Assembly: GCF_964204645.1 (NCBI RefSeq)
Contig: NC_134031.1
Coordinates: 20,395,307-20,459,306, forward strand
DNA from: Tubulanus polymorphus
Taxonomy: Eukaryota > Nemertea > Palaeonemertea > Tubulaniformes > Tubulanidae
Direction of reading: 5' to 3'
DNA: 64,000 bases
Shown here one piece after another: positions 35,594 through 48,200 of this stretch (within the stretch, counting starts at the first letter, position 1; each line of letters opens with the position of its first letter). The notes under the pieces are model-generated. The model was not told the origin of the DNA. It ran no database searches and was given only the letters and a program-made list of their open reading frames with translations. Position numbers and translations under genes: made by a program.

Positions 35594-36661
35594 ATGTGTG
35601 ATAACAGCAATTCGTCAGCCGCCTGCAGTAAAGAAGATGGAAACAATGTAAAAATATATCTCCGTTCTTCGCTTCCAGGTTTTCCCGCTATATACACTGA
35701 ATTCATGTCAGGCAGCGAACCACTAAAAACTAGGTACGGTGCTTATCTTTTCCTCGTCGGCCATTTCATCATTTTTGTGGTCGGGTTTGTTGGTAATTCG
35801 ATGGTAATCTTCATCATGTTTGGGAAAGTCATGAGACGTCATTCATATTCAGTCTATTTGATTTTCATCGCGATTATGGACAACAGTTTTCTAGGAATGT
35901 ATGTAGTTGCTTGGATCAGCGTGTTCGCGTATCTGCTCACCGGGCGTCATATTGAAACACCTTTTTCAACATCTTACCTGGGCTGTGTCATTTCAGATTA
36001 CCTATTTCAGGTGATATATTTCGTTAGTATGTGGGTAATGGTTACTTTATCGTTAGAACGTTTTATTGTGGTTTTCTTTCCATTGGTTTCAAAGCGTATC
36101 TGTACGCATAGAAATGCCATCATAGCGACTTGTTTAACATTTTTCGTACCAGCCGTTTTCTGTTTGTACTATCCCTTATACCCAGTTTACTACGATGTCA
36201 GAATCTATCCGGCTGGGCCATATTTCTCTTATCGAGGTGTTTGTTGGCATAAATTCGATATCAGTGTCTTAATAATACAAGTTCGCACTGTCAATGTCTA
36301 TCTTACGACGGCCCTAGTTTTAATTATCAACCTTGCAATGGTCCAGAAATTACGACTTTCAAGGAGCAAATTCGGGGATAAGAAAATTAGAAATGAGAAA
36401 GTGAATAAAACCACTTACGTTCTGATTCTAATCGCCTTGACATTCGTTGTTGGTACGAGTGCCAGTGTGATCATTGCTCTTTTGGATGTTGTACATTATT
36501 TACAAGTGTCGGATATCGGCTGGGGAGTTCTGTTTAATGTGCAAGATCTGTGTAATGCTTTAGTACACTCTACAAATTTGTTCATTTATTTAGCCGGAGC
36601 TGAAATGCGGGCGGAGTTCTACAAAGTGGTCTCTTGCAGAAACATATCGAAAAGACTATAG
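35594..36661 (+). CDS. intronless rhodopsin-family GPCR
   Basis: A complete receptor of 355 residues from the first ATG (35594); the frame is open upstream to 35516 but has no ATG there. The N-terminus is about 50 residues with NSS. TM1 contains GFVGNSM, TM2 has AIMDNS (the conserved Asp), and TM3 ends SLERFIVVFFP (ERF in place of DRY). TM4, a long ECL2 rich in Tyr, TM5 and a basic ICL3 (RSKFGDKKIRNEK) follow. TM6 lacks CWxP, and TM7 is STNLFIYLAGAEMR. The ligand is unknown. It is the most divergent of the three receptors, but the TM7/helix-8 pattern is shared. Confidence 0.88.
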   Translation: MCDNSNSSAACSKEDGNNVKIYLRSSLPGFPAIYTEFMSGSEPLKTRYGAYLFLVGHFIIFVVGFVGNSMVIFIMFGKVMRRHSYSVYLIFIAIMDNSFLGMYVVAWISVFAYLLTGRHIETPFSTSYLGCVISDYLFQVIYFVSMWVMVTLSLERFIVVFFPLVSKRICTHRNAIIATCLTFFVPAVFCLYYPLYPVYYDVRIYPAGPYFSYRGVCWHKFDISVLIIQVRTVNVYLTTALVLIINLAMVQKLRLSRSKFGDKKIRNEKVNKTTYVLILIALTFVVGTSASVIIALLDVVHYLQVSDIGWGVLFNVQDLCNALVHSTNLFIYLAGAEMRAEFYKVVSCRNISKRL

Positions 36662-37628
36662 AAAAGTCTACCGAACATTGGGAGGAACATTCTACATATA
36701 AATCCTACGCATCTCCAGTCTTGATACGTGTCATTTTGGAGACGGAATATACCGTCTCCAAGAGCTTGAACGCATTACCGCGACTTACCTAAAACTGCTT
36801 AAGCTCTTCTTGAATGAAACCAAAATAGAGCACACCCACGTGTATCCTGCCGAGAAATGTGGATCCGAGGTGGATGGTAATACACTTAGAGGCAGTGTTG
36901 ACAAAAAGTAAAATACTCGGATCACAGATAGGCAGCATCAGTAGACATAACAAATCCAGGGGCGAGTTTTATAGACTGGTATTATCTTTAACCCAGGGGT
37001 TAACTCAATTGAAGATGAATTGAGTGAGCCCCCGGGTTAAAGATAATACCAGTCTATAAACTCGCCCCGGATGCAGGTAACATTACGTCCCAATCATATT
37101 GGGAACTCTGGAGCAGATGATTATGAATTTTCATCATTCGTCTATACGTACATAGTCGCGTGTATCCTTAATGTTTTACAACTGGATGGCTGGACGACTG
37201 CACCGTTCTGGATAAACTGGATTTATGTTACTGCAGTTTTGTCTTATGTTTTTGTTTGAAACTATGATTGCGTATGGGCTACGCCTAGAAGCGATATCAA
37301 TTTGACGAGTTTGTTTTGGTGTCTTAATATTTAATCCATCTGGAATCAGTAAAACATTTAGAAGCATATAATAGGTGTTCTGTGCGAACTTTTTCATTAA
37401 TATGTATCGGAACATCTATAGGTTTTAGGTATCCGTTATCATTTATACACTCAGCTGGTCGAATTGCAAAATAACGACAAAAAGGAATAAAATCATAATA
37501 AATCAATTCATATCTTCTTCTTGTGTTTGAAAAGGGTCCATGTTTTCAAGGAAAGAAACAACATTTAAAAAGAATCTTAATCATGATACGATTTTTTTCC
37601 ATCCTTGATAGCCTTTGAAGTCGACTCG
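36662..37628. other. intergenic between GPCR and SLC16-like gene
   Basis: It contains one strong palindromic element (36957-37070) and no supportable gene. A short frame at 37071-37259 has no recognisable product. AATAAA on the plus strand near 37488 could serve the upstream GPCR. Confidence 0.5.
36957..37070. repeat. near-perfect foldback element of about 110 bp
   Basis: GGGGCGAGTTTTATAGACTGG at the left is the reverse complement (one base different) of CCAGTCTATAAACTCGCCCC at the right. The arms continue through TATTATCTTTAACCC to a small central loop around GAAGAT, so about 50 bp per arm pairs almost completely. Confidence 0.93.
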
Positions 37629-39501
37629 CTACGCGTTGTCTCTTACAGACTGTGTTATGTTTTCATCAGTTTGTTTCGGTTTTTTGATATGTTTTATCCA
37701 TTCTGGAATCAGTATCAAAACACATAGAATCAATAAACCAGCGCAGAAATAGAACGAGATCGCGTAGTTTCCCGTTGCGTCGTAAATCCAACCTGAAAAT
37801 AAATAGACAACTAGTTAAATCAGCGTTAATTAGACAAGTTTCCATTCATGAAACCTCTAGGAGCATCATCGCAACTTGAGATTATTGCTCATAGATAAGA
37901 CCTACCTGCAACAGGAGCACCGAGCAAATATCCAAATCCTCCACTGAAAAAACCATACGAATAAGACATATACAGATATTCGCTTCCAAATAGTTCCAAA
38001 AGCATCAACAAATGTAAGGCAGCATGGGCGGACATTAGAATGCCTATAGAAGCGCTGACTGTCAGGGCTGCTACATAACCCTTCATAAACGGTATAACAC
38101 AAACTTGAATCGCCAGTAATGTGTTCAGTATCATGTATAACGTGAATGTATCTATCATGGGATGCTTGGTTATCAACGAGACGACGATGCGCGCAAAAAG
38201 TGTCGACAAACCCATCGCTGATAAAGTAAATCTCGCCTGTTCAGGAGAAATTTCTAATAAAACTCTAGTTCCAGATACGATGTGCACGTAAATGACAGAC
38301 AATGCTGCATCTATAATAAAACAATGTATCATAAATACTACGAACATTTTCTGTTTAAACAGATCTAATTGATGAAGATCGCGAAATCTTCTGGTGTTAT
38401 CACCATTGTTCTGTCTCAATAGCGATTCTTGGTTTTCCTCGTGTTTTGGAAGTGGTTTATTTGACCAGTGACGAAATAGAAGTCCTAGAGCGCACCGTTG
38501 AGACGCGATACCACCGATAATCAAACAGCATCCGCGCCAACCGTACTGTTTCAAACAGTAGTTTATGATAAACGGAAAAGCGAGAATACCACTCGAACTG
38601 CTAGCAACCCTCAAACCTTGCACAAGTGCTGCTTGCTTTGGAAATCTGTTTACCAAATATGGCCCTATACTACAAAAGTGGAAAGTCAAGCCACATCCTG
38701 AAATAAGATATGGATATTAAGAATTGATCTAAAATATATACATATATATATAAATAAATTCTGAGGAACAACGAAGAGCTATCGGTTGAAGTGAGCTAAG
38801 AGGTCCTGAATTGTAATAGCATCAGGAGGTAGAACCTCATGGCGCCTCAGTTGATAGTTCCAGGCTACTACAGGTTTCTCATCGTTCTCTACCGAATCTA
38901 GAATACTCTTCTGGCATGTTCGTTTCGATCACAATACGCTCTCCCTACTCCGGAATAGCATGGCTGGTACGAGAGTTTGAAATACGGAATTGATGATCTT
39001 ATTCCGGAATACGTCCAATTGAAACCTGCCGTAATTGAAGTTTACCTGCTAAAACTCGCAGTGCTATAGCCAGGTATATATTGTATACAAATGACGTCAG
39101 AGCTAAAGCGGATGCGTTGATCGTTGCAGCGATGAAAAATACTTTGCGAAAACCAAATCTTTTTATCAATAAAGTGGCGATCGGTGCTTCATGTGAAAAG
39201 AAACATCAAGGTAATTATCTCCACAGTGATATCACAGATACGAGTTCTAGTTTTCAAATATATTTGTCATAGAGATGAACTTACCTCCACAACTGCTGAT
39301 TCCAATAATAGCTGTACCGAGCCAAGCTGTAACACCACTTCCCTGATGAAAATAGTCCACCCATTCCGCTACCAGAATACCATCGACATAATTACCTCCG
39401 TTGATGAACGAAGAGATCAAACCGGCAGATATGACGATGATTGTTTCCAATAGATTTGAGTTCTCATTTTTTGCTGCTTCGTCAACGATTGATGAAGACA
39501 T
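37629..39501 (-). CDS. monocarboxylate-transporter-like MFS protein (SLC16 family)
   Basis: A predicted plasma-membrane 12-helix MFS transporter; SLC16 proteins carry monocarboxylates, thyroid hormone or aromatic amino acids, often with H+. Exons: 39285-39501, 39046-39186, 37906-38697, 37629-37792, all joined in phase 1, give 437 residues. TM1-TM2 are in exon 1 (SAGLISSFINGG...), RFGFRKVFF follows TM2, and YLVNRFPKQAALVQGLRVA..SG is the family's TM4-TM5 signature (YFxKRRxLAxGxAxxGSxxG). YGWRGC precedes TM6, a short central loop follows, and GWIYDATGNYAISFYFCAG in the last exon is the typical SLC16 TM11-TM12 join. The usual DGGWGW at TM1 is absent. The start is the first ATG (39501). The substrate is unknown. 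Confidence 0.87.
38766..38860. repeat. dispersed 86-bp repeat, copy 1
   Basis: Contains GAAGTGAGCTAAGAGGTCCT and AGCATCAGGAGGTAGAACCT. An almost identical copy (two or three differences) lies at 40799-40888. It is inside the SLC16-like gene, in intron 2. Confidence 0.88.
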
Positions 39502-40394
39502 CTCAAAGTCGATATCAAAACCTTGTTGTGGCAAGGAAAAAAGATCTGTACATTAAGTATGACCCTCCAAACGCTGATGTTTCTCTTTTGTTTTGACACG
39601 TAGCAAACGCTTTTTAATAAATAGGGGCGGCATCATAGGGGGGGGGGGGCAGGTAGAGGGAGCAATTATTGCTTACAGGTTTGTATATGTAAATACAAAC
39701 ATTATAGTTGCTTTGAATTATTCTAACTACATAATAACAAGTTCCACGAAGACTACGGCCGAAAACGAATTGGTAAAAGTTAGGTACTTGCCCCCACTCC
39801 ACCATCCAAACAATCAGTCGACCTATATTGAACTTTTTGTACAAGTACCTTTTACATTCGCCACCAGTTTAACACGACTCCTTCCAATTCTTTTCATTAT
39901 TGTATTGCTTAGAATTTTTATAACCTTATCGCACGAGTTGTTTGTCAGCAGTTTTATCTTATTTCATATTGAGCTTAGCGTGTCACGAGGTCGAACAAAC
40001 TAGCTCACTAGGTGCCATAACCGAGATATCGAAACGTTTTTACTGTAGCTTCCTAACGAGAATTTTATCTATCTTTTTGTTGCACCCAGATATTTAATCA
40101 TTTAATAAATGAACTTTCTGCGTTAAGAAATCCCACGGAAAAATAATTCATATTCATGTTTATCGTTCTTCTCGACGGCAGCCATATTTCAGTGTGTGAA
40201 TTCAAATTCACCGTTTTTCTCGAGGCAGCTTCATCTTTCTGATCTTTACCATTTGGCAAAAATTTACCGAATCTGGGAGGCAGTTACGTACGTATCAATT
40301 TCAACACAATACTACGATGAAGTCAATACGCGAATGAAGTCCAAGACTGCAGACTCCTGAGTCAAATCATTGGAACTGAACTAATTTCCACTTG

Positions 40395-40413
40395 AGAGAG
40401 AGAGAGAGAGAGT
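40395..40413. repeat. (GA)n microsatellite
   Basis: An uninterrupted GAGAGA run of about nine dinucleotides. Confidence 0.9.
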
Positions 40414-40798
40414 CAAGCGTAACTCAGAGCTTTGAAACTTGAAAAGAAATAAATATAAAAAGAATAAATTTCTAGTATTCATAACAATTTCTTTAATATT
40501 CATTGAAACTAATTTTTCATATTTACAAAAATTACTACTGATGAGACACTAACAGTAATATTCTTTTGCAGAGGGGGGCTATACTGTTAAAACACTAGGT
40601 GGTTTTTCCTTCACAACCGTAGCACATACGAAGTCTCGGCACTCTTAATCGCAATTATTTGTTCACTTAAATACGCAATCAGGTATGTGCATTTTTTTAA
40701 CTTTCCAAAAATAATTTCCACTGCATAAGGAGAGCGACAATAGACTAGGCGAAGAATGAACAGCATTGAAAACCTAATCCCATAAAACGGGATTTTGG

Positions 40799-40888
40799 AC
40801 GATGAAGAGCTATCAGTTGAAGTGAGCTAAGAGGTCCTGAATTGTAATAGCATCAGGAGGTAGAACCTCACGGCGCCTCAGTTGATAA
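40799..40888. repeat. dispersed 86-bp repeat, copy 2
   Basis: Same sequence and orientation as 38766-38860, 2.03 kb away, with CACGGCGCCTCAGTTGATA at its end (copy 1 has CATGG). The unique flanks show it is a dispersed element and not a large segmental duplication. Confidence 0.88.
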
Positions 40889-42253
40889 CTCAGTTGAAGC
40901 CGCAATGACACATACCAATGCACTCTAACCAATCACTTTAAGTTTAAATGCAATAATCATTCAAAATGTAATCACCGATTTGCCCAGGCCAAGCAACACT
41001 GAAGCCCTATTCTTTAAGCTCACTACCCTAATTGATGCAGAAAAATAATATTGTACGGTAGACTACTTACTCGATACAGTAAAACTGGTCAGGTGGATGA
41101 ATGTTACAAAGTCATCCATCCATTTCACAATTTCGGTACTAGGCCCAAGGGTCAACCTGAATATTTACGGTTCCAACACGACTGAATTCCTCAACTTTCT
41201 TTTAACCTCGGTGAAATATTTTCAGTTGCGACGTCGAAAGTAAGGCCGAGTTTACTGTACATTAACTACTTGAATGGATATATATTCTACTGGTACATAC
41301 AATTTCACCAAACGAAAAATATCGTTTTACGCCTAATTAAAATCTACATCTCATATAACAATACATATACAGTTCAAGTACTTTATAACGCCATCATTTG
41401 GATTGAGAATAATTTGACGCTACAAAAGATGGCGTTATAACAGACTCCCGTTATACCAATGCTTCATATCACTTCATCTGAACAGACTATGAAAAAGAAA
41501 TAATTCACTCATCGACCATCAAACATTGATACGTTAATCTATTTAAACATACGCGTATTGGACGAAAAATGCCGCAAAGCAAGCATAAATGAAAATGTTT
41601 CAATCTTGTACTCATGCTTAAAATTAGCTGCAACATCGTTTTTGTTTCGTTTCACTCGAGTTATGACGAATAAATAACGGACAATGTTCCCACTTTGGTG
41701 ACAATATCTTGCAGACGCTTGTTCCCTTTTGATTAATAAAAATACTGCGTACACGACTAGATATCAGCAGAATATCACTTGGTTTATGGGTACATTATAA
41801 ACACCAGTGGAACTTCGTTACAAATTAACTTCAAAGGGTCCAGGAAAAATATGTTCGTTAAAACTAAATACTTTGTTTTCTGCAGTAAACACCTAGTTTC
41901 ACGGAAGTTAAACTAAAATTTTCTGTTGAATGTTTTGGGCAATGCTGAAATTTTCAAATTATATCATTCACTTTCAGGTATTGATTACTCAGCACTGAAA
42001 GGTTTAAGTTGACCTGGACTGTAGTTTCATGAATTTGCCGGTAGTCGACGGTGAATCGTCCGTCTGCTGATCTCTCGAGTCGTGTACATTTCAAGACATC
42101 GTCGTTTTAAAAACAAGCGTTTCATTAAATATGAACAGGCACAAAACGAAGTAGACGATGCTACCTAATCGGCAAAATCAACGTATCGAACAAAAACGCT
42201 CGGTTTTTCATCATCGTTAATAATTTATAGTTTGTATAATCGGACAGTTCATG

Positions 42254-45200
42254 TCATAACTGCGTTGAATCCTGTAGTCTCGGCTGCTGATCCCGCGGCG
42301 CGGCGTCGTCGTCAGTCGTGGACAACGTCTCAATTTTCAATATCAACGCGTCCGTATCGCGCGGCGACGATGGTTGAAGTTCGCCCTTATAGTCAAAAGA
42401 TGGCGCCGCGTCCGACAGCTTGATCGAATTTTTTAACGCGCCGTTTTTAGCGTAACCGTTCGCTAGGGTATGTTGTTGTTGTTCGGGCGACGGTATATCC
42501 ACAACTGTTGACTGACTCGGCGCGATTGCCGGCAGAAATTCGTTCTTCGTGAGTTCCGCTAAACTCAGTACGGATTCGCTGATCGGTGGCCAGTCAGGTT
42601 CCGATTTTATCTCCTTTTCGATGACCTTGTGTTTGACCATCGTGTCCGGCAAACACTGCTCTTTCGTTTCGCGCCATTTTCGTCTGAGACGCACGTTGTC
42701 GACCAGGAAACTCTGAAAACAAGCAAATCAAACGTATTTTTACCGCTTGAAATGGAAAATTGCAAAGAGCTCGCGACCATCCTCAAAGCAAAAAGAATGG
42801 CTTAATCATAGCATACCTCGAGTATTAAAGAGGCCAGGAAATTGGCGGCAGAAATTCCAACTAGAAGAAGTCGAAACTCGATAGACTTCGGAGGCAACAA
42901 CTGAAAATCAAGAAATTGTAAGATTTCATCAGTTTATCATTTCAGGGTGGGTACTTTTATTTCATTTACTTTATCCCCGACTATTCCCAGATATCTACGC
43001 TGTTTTCCCTAACTTGATCTTGTCAGAATCCAAACAATAAGACATTGATTGTTTGCTTATACATGCGACCTATCCGTTTCAACAAATTTCCCAGACTTAT
43101 CCCTGATTTTCGAATAAGTGGCCACCCTGATTACGCTAAATCCAGTCAAACTTGAAACTACACGCATTTTTTCATTTCCGATGCTCAACGCAAAGATCTA
43201 CCGTACATGAATGATTCGGGCAGCTGAACACTTACCTCTATGAATGACATGAAGAATTCAGCGGGGTAAATAGTGAGATAAGCAGTGAACGCGATAAGTA
43301 TCACTAGATTCGCTAAAAACCAATCTGAAATGAAAAACACATTCGCTAAAATCCTTCAAGAAAAATTAGCAACCAGGCTTATGGCAAATGAAAAGGGGCT
43401 CAAGATTATGGACCAAAAATTACATTCACACGGCTGGAAAATGCCACAGGACAATCATCTTGAATGTGATTGACGTATGACAATAGAATACTTACAGTTA
43501 GTCAATATAGATTTCCGATACGGAGTGCCTTTTGAGAAAACAATCGCCAGTGTTATATACTGGAAACTGGAAACGCAGAACAACGAAAAGTTCTCGTGAC
43601 TGGCGTATTCTTCCTCGGCATTCCGTACAAATGGCACATACCTGCAAATAACAAAATCACTGTCAATGCAAACCTGTACATCTGGAATATTTCGAATCAA
43701 AGTTTCACGAGTATTTTCTTACAGATAGATGAACCGAATTCATTGAAAATTATTGCAGAAAAACCTTAGGGTATCATTAACAAGTCTGTAAAATATCTAA
43801 GGAAAAATTCACAAGTAATGTGAACTTTCGCACTTTCAAAACAGCATGTTACTAATGCATTATCAAAGCAACTTTAACTCAAAATGGTTAACTCTAACCA
43901 ACTCTTCAGTAAATTAGCCCTGTATCATTTATACATGTAAGTCTATTGAATGCTATTATTTGTCTGAAGTCTGTGTATCACATACAGTTTATCGCCTCTA
44001 TAACTTACCAGGGTTGAGCTAGCACAAAATAATAGGTGATGACTTGAAACAGTAATTGCACTGACACTTGTATAATCAGTGATATGATCGGGGCGCTGCT
44101 GAACAGACTAACTAACGGTGGTTCTCTGGATAGAAACGGATAGGCAGCCGTTCTGCCAACTGAAATGAAGTCGAACTAGTTGAAGTAAATATTGTAATCG
44201 TATACATTTAAAAATATTAGCAAATTTGGTTTTTCATAGACGAGTCTAATTAGTTTGACGAAAACAACCAGGGGCCAGTTGCTCAAAAGTTGTTAAAAGA
44301 TAACCAGCCATTAAATACCATAGAAACAATGAAATCTCAATTGTCACCATATCGACTATCCACTGATTAACTCTAGCCAACTTTTGAGCAACCGACCCCA
44401 GGGATTGAAGTAAAAACTGAAAGAAATACATCTAAGTTTTTGAGAATGTCTCATACGATGAGTCATAGATTTGAGACGAAACGTCAAAATTCTTAGTTTT
44501 TTCCTTCAATCGAGAGTTTTATCGTTAACACATTAGCCACGAGATATAACGACATCTGTTACACTTACACGTTATACTAAGTGAAGTCAGCAAAATCAAG
44601 TCGATGTATAAGAACTCGAAATCCGTCAGATTTGCTCCGATCTGAAAAATGAAATAGAAAATTGTGAAAATGTTCACATTTATATAGAGATGATCGGTAT
44701 TATTCCAGTCCAAATACAAGTAAGTATAGACTGGATGAACGGCATTCAGTTGGGAATATCATAGATCCAAATATATGGGTAGATATTCAATTTACAACAC
44801 TTGTCAATTGTACACGGACTCAAATGCCTTACAATTGGGAATACCCAATTGTCCCTAAATCCTGTTCGCGAAACTTACCCAGTATAGAATAAGTACAGTA
44901 ACAAACTGGGTTAAACTGTAACAGGCGATGTACTTGAATATACCGAATGATGTGACCAATGAAGCACGACCCTCTCTGAAGAAAGTAAGCGTAGACGATA
45001 TTAGAACTTTCACCAAATGAACAAGACGCATGAACAATGTGACGGCAATCAATAGAGAATCCCACAATAATAGCGAAAATAATTTACATCCCGAAAATGT
45101 TTCCAAGTGAGCTATTTCATTATTTGACGTTTCAACTGTATTCTAAATAGTCATCTTCAGGAATACTGAGGATTCCTGAAGATGAAGACTAGAATATATA

Positions 45201-48200
45201 CATTTTCGGTCTTTATATTATAAAGGTTTCCGCTGCATTCGCAGTTCTTTATCGTGAGATTCTCTATAGAAAGATGATTGAATAACGCGTCTTACTTGAT
45301 GACTGTGGGCACGCAGTTAATGTTAGCTTCTGTAGATGTGAACGGTGAGGCGACCGACGCCTCCGCTTCCGATAAGGAGATACCGGCGTGAGCTGTTTTC
45401 AGCGCGCCGCAATCATTAGCTCCGTCGCCGCACATACCGACGTAGTAACCTAACTCCTGCAACGACTCGATCAGTTGAGCTTTCTGATCAGGCGACATCC
45501 GAGCGAATATCGTTCCGCGTACGACTAACTGGAAAATAAACGATGGATCGGATGTGAGATAATGATCGAGGAATACAAACGTCAGTTATCAATCTGCAGC
45601 TTCGAATTTAGACAATAAATCATTTGTTTGCATTATGTAAATACAGCGCGTACCTTTGGTAACATATCAGCGAAATTGTCTTTAATTACGTCCCATGATT
45701 TTCCGGTTAAAGCGAAATGATAATGATCGTGTTTACTTTCGTACTGCACTAGAGAACTCTTCTGCAAAATATGAACGATAAATTCGTACAATTCATAAAC
45801 TGACAACAACTTTAACTCCACAATTCAAAAAGTTTGTCGCGAAAAACACTCAAATTCAGAACCCAGTTGAAAGTTGGTTAGCACAACTTGTCCAACAGTT
45901 AACTTAAAACCAACTTTTGAGCATCTGGCCCTTGAAATTAATAGATTTCCAGAGATGGAAATAATGGCTCTGACTATTTTGAAAACGACCCCCTACGGTA
46001 AATCTTGCTTTGATAACGTCAATAATATAAACAATTAAAAGCTGAATAGATGTAGTCATTGATATGATATCGTCAAACGGTGACTTAGTTTTCAGCTTAC
46101 CTTATGAGTTCCTTTCAACTCTTCCACCGTAATGTTATCTTCTGCGTAGACCCATTCGACATCTGCTGGCTGACCTTGTACTGCTGGTTTCGCGTTGACC
46201 AATATCACTTTATCACCGGGCTCGACGATGTGACAATCTCGCGCTACGCTGAGCGCGGTCAAAATGTTGTCACCTTCAAAAAATTTTAGAAAAATTTCAT
46301 TTACGCAAGATGAAAGTCAGTGGCAAGCAGTAGCAGAAAGTAGATAATTGTTCCCACAGTTACACGAATTCAAAACTACCCAAGTATTTTAAGGGTGATT
46401 TTTTCGATTTTTTGAATGCTACGGGATCATTGACAATCCACGGTTCGCAAAATTTCGAGACCACTATTCGCAAAATTTCGACTTAAACTGCCACTGGTTT
46501 CACAATATCAAATAAGTTAGATATATTAGAATAGAGTACAGTACCTGTAACCATCACACTGCGTATTCCAGCCTTTGTTAGTGTATTGATAACCGGTTTA
46601 CTCTCCGGCTTCAGCTTATTTACCATAATAATCAATCCCAAAAATATCAGATCCTTCTCGACGTCTTTCCTGAAAATACATCCGAAATTAATTACACAAC
46701 ACCACAGGTCACTGAGCACCGGTGCATGCTACTGAGCACCGGTGCATGCTTTCAATAAGCATCCTAGAAATCATAAGTATATCCCCGGTAGGGATTCGAA
46801 CCTGATGGCATCGAGACTCACCACGGTACGAAACCCTGCCACACTAGATAGAGTGGTTAGATATGCCATTATAGGTCCGATCAGAAATCATGTTTCATCT
46901 TAGCCCAGGTTCGTGTAAATAAATCTTAGTAAACTTATATCATACCTTTCAATTCGTTGCACTTTAACGTAAGAAAGTTTCAGTGGTTTCCAGGCGAGGG
47001 CGATCACTCGGTAACCTTGCTGCGTGTAATTCGTTAAAACATTGTGGAAATCAGACGGAACTGAAAAATAATTCATAAATCAATCGGTCACCATACGATA
47101 GTAAACTCATCCTCTCCTGGGTCCAGTTCCACAGTTCCGAGTTAAGATTAAACTCTTAGTTAACTCTAACTCACGACTGTGGAACTGGGTCCGTAACTTT
47201 GACTCTAGACTTTAACTCAGAGTTAACTCTAACTCACGACTGTGGAACTGGGTCCTGGTGATCGAACAACAAATAAACGTCAACAATCAACACTTCCGTA
47301 CCTGTTTCTGGTTTTGAAAGCGAAGCGATCATCTCCGGTGAGCCTTTAGCGTACAGCGTGAAACAGTTCTCACCGAGCGTGCGAGTGATGACAGACATTC
47401 TCTGTAAACTCGACGAGAAGGTGAACTGTCGAATGATTCCTATTTCATGCATACCGACAGACGGAATTCCCTACGAAAATGGAGAAAATCTAAATTACAT
47501 TTTACCATATTGGGAAATACCATCTCAAATTGTCCAAACTGCTCAAGCAGTTACCCCCTGTTACGCCAAGTCTCACAATCCGTCTACCTACCATTGAATC
47601 AATCGATTCTGAAGAACTGATTATATCTGGTTTCTTCGGGCGAACGACCGACGGCATTATCACATCAAACTTTGTGCTGTCTTCGCGAATTTCCTCGAAT
47701 TCCTGCAACAATAACATAAACATTGGTTATAGACCTGCTACAAGACATAGACATTATACCAGGACCTGATTCCACAGTTACGTTATGATTTAGAGTTAAC
47801 TCATTGAATATGTACTTATTTTAACTCTTAAAACAGTTAACATCGAAGTAATCAAATCACATTCCGCATTCCATTGCTCAAAGCATTTCAGGTACTCAAC
47901 ACTTACCCACTGAGTGGCTTCAAACATTTTCAAATCAAGGGGATCGCCGCTTAGTACGTCATCGATGATCGTTAATGAATGACAAGTAGCCATAACGCTA
48001 AGGAACGCGCCTTTAGGCAACAATGTGCAATCCTCGAGCAACTCTTTAAACCTGCAAAAACATTTAAATTCGATGATATTCTTAAACGATAGAAATTATA
48101 TGAATTATGCAGTAGATGGTAAATTAGAGTAAATTATCGAAAGAGCTCAAACTGAATAAGAGTGAAATATGAAACAGTAGGGAATTGATACTGATGGTGT

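Larger units (their letters stand above)
39502..42253. other. intergenic between SLC16-like gene and ATP13A gene
   Basis: No gene is supportable. It includes a G12 homopolymer near 39641-39652, a (GA)n microsatellite at about 40395-40413 and the second copy of the 86-bp repeat. The end nearest 42254 should carry the ATP13A 3' UTR. Confidence 0.5.

Noticed and set aside
39593-40003. A 136-codon plus-strand frame
   Set aside because: The start is TTG and the frame runs through a poly-G tract in intergenic DNA; no recognisable protein.
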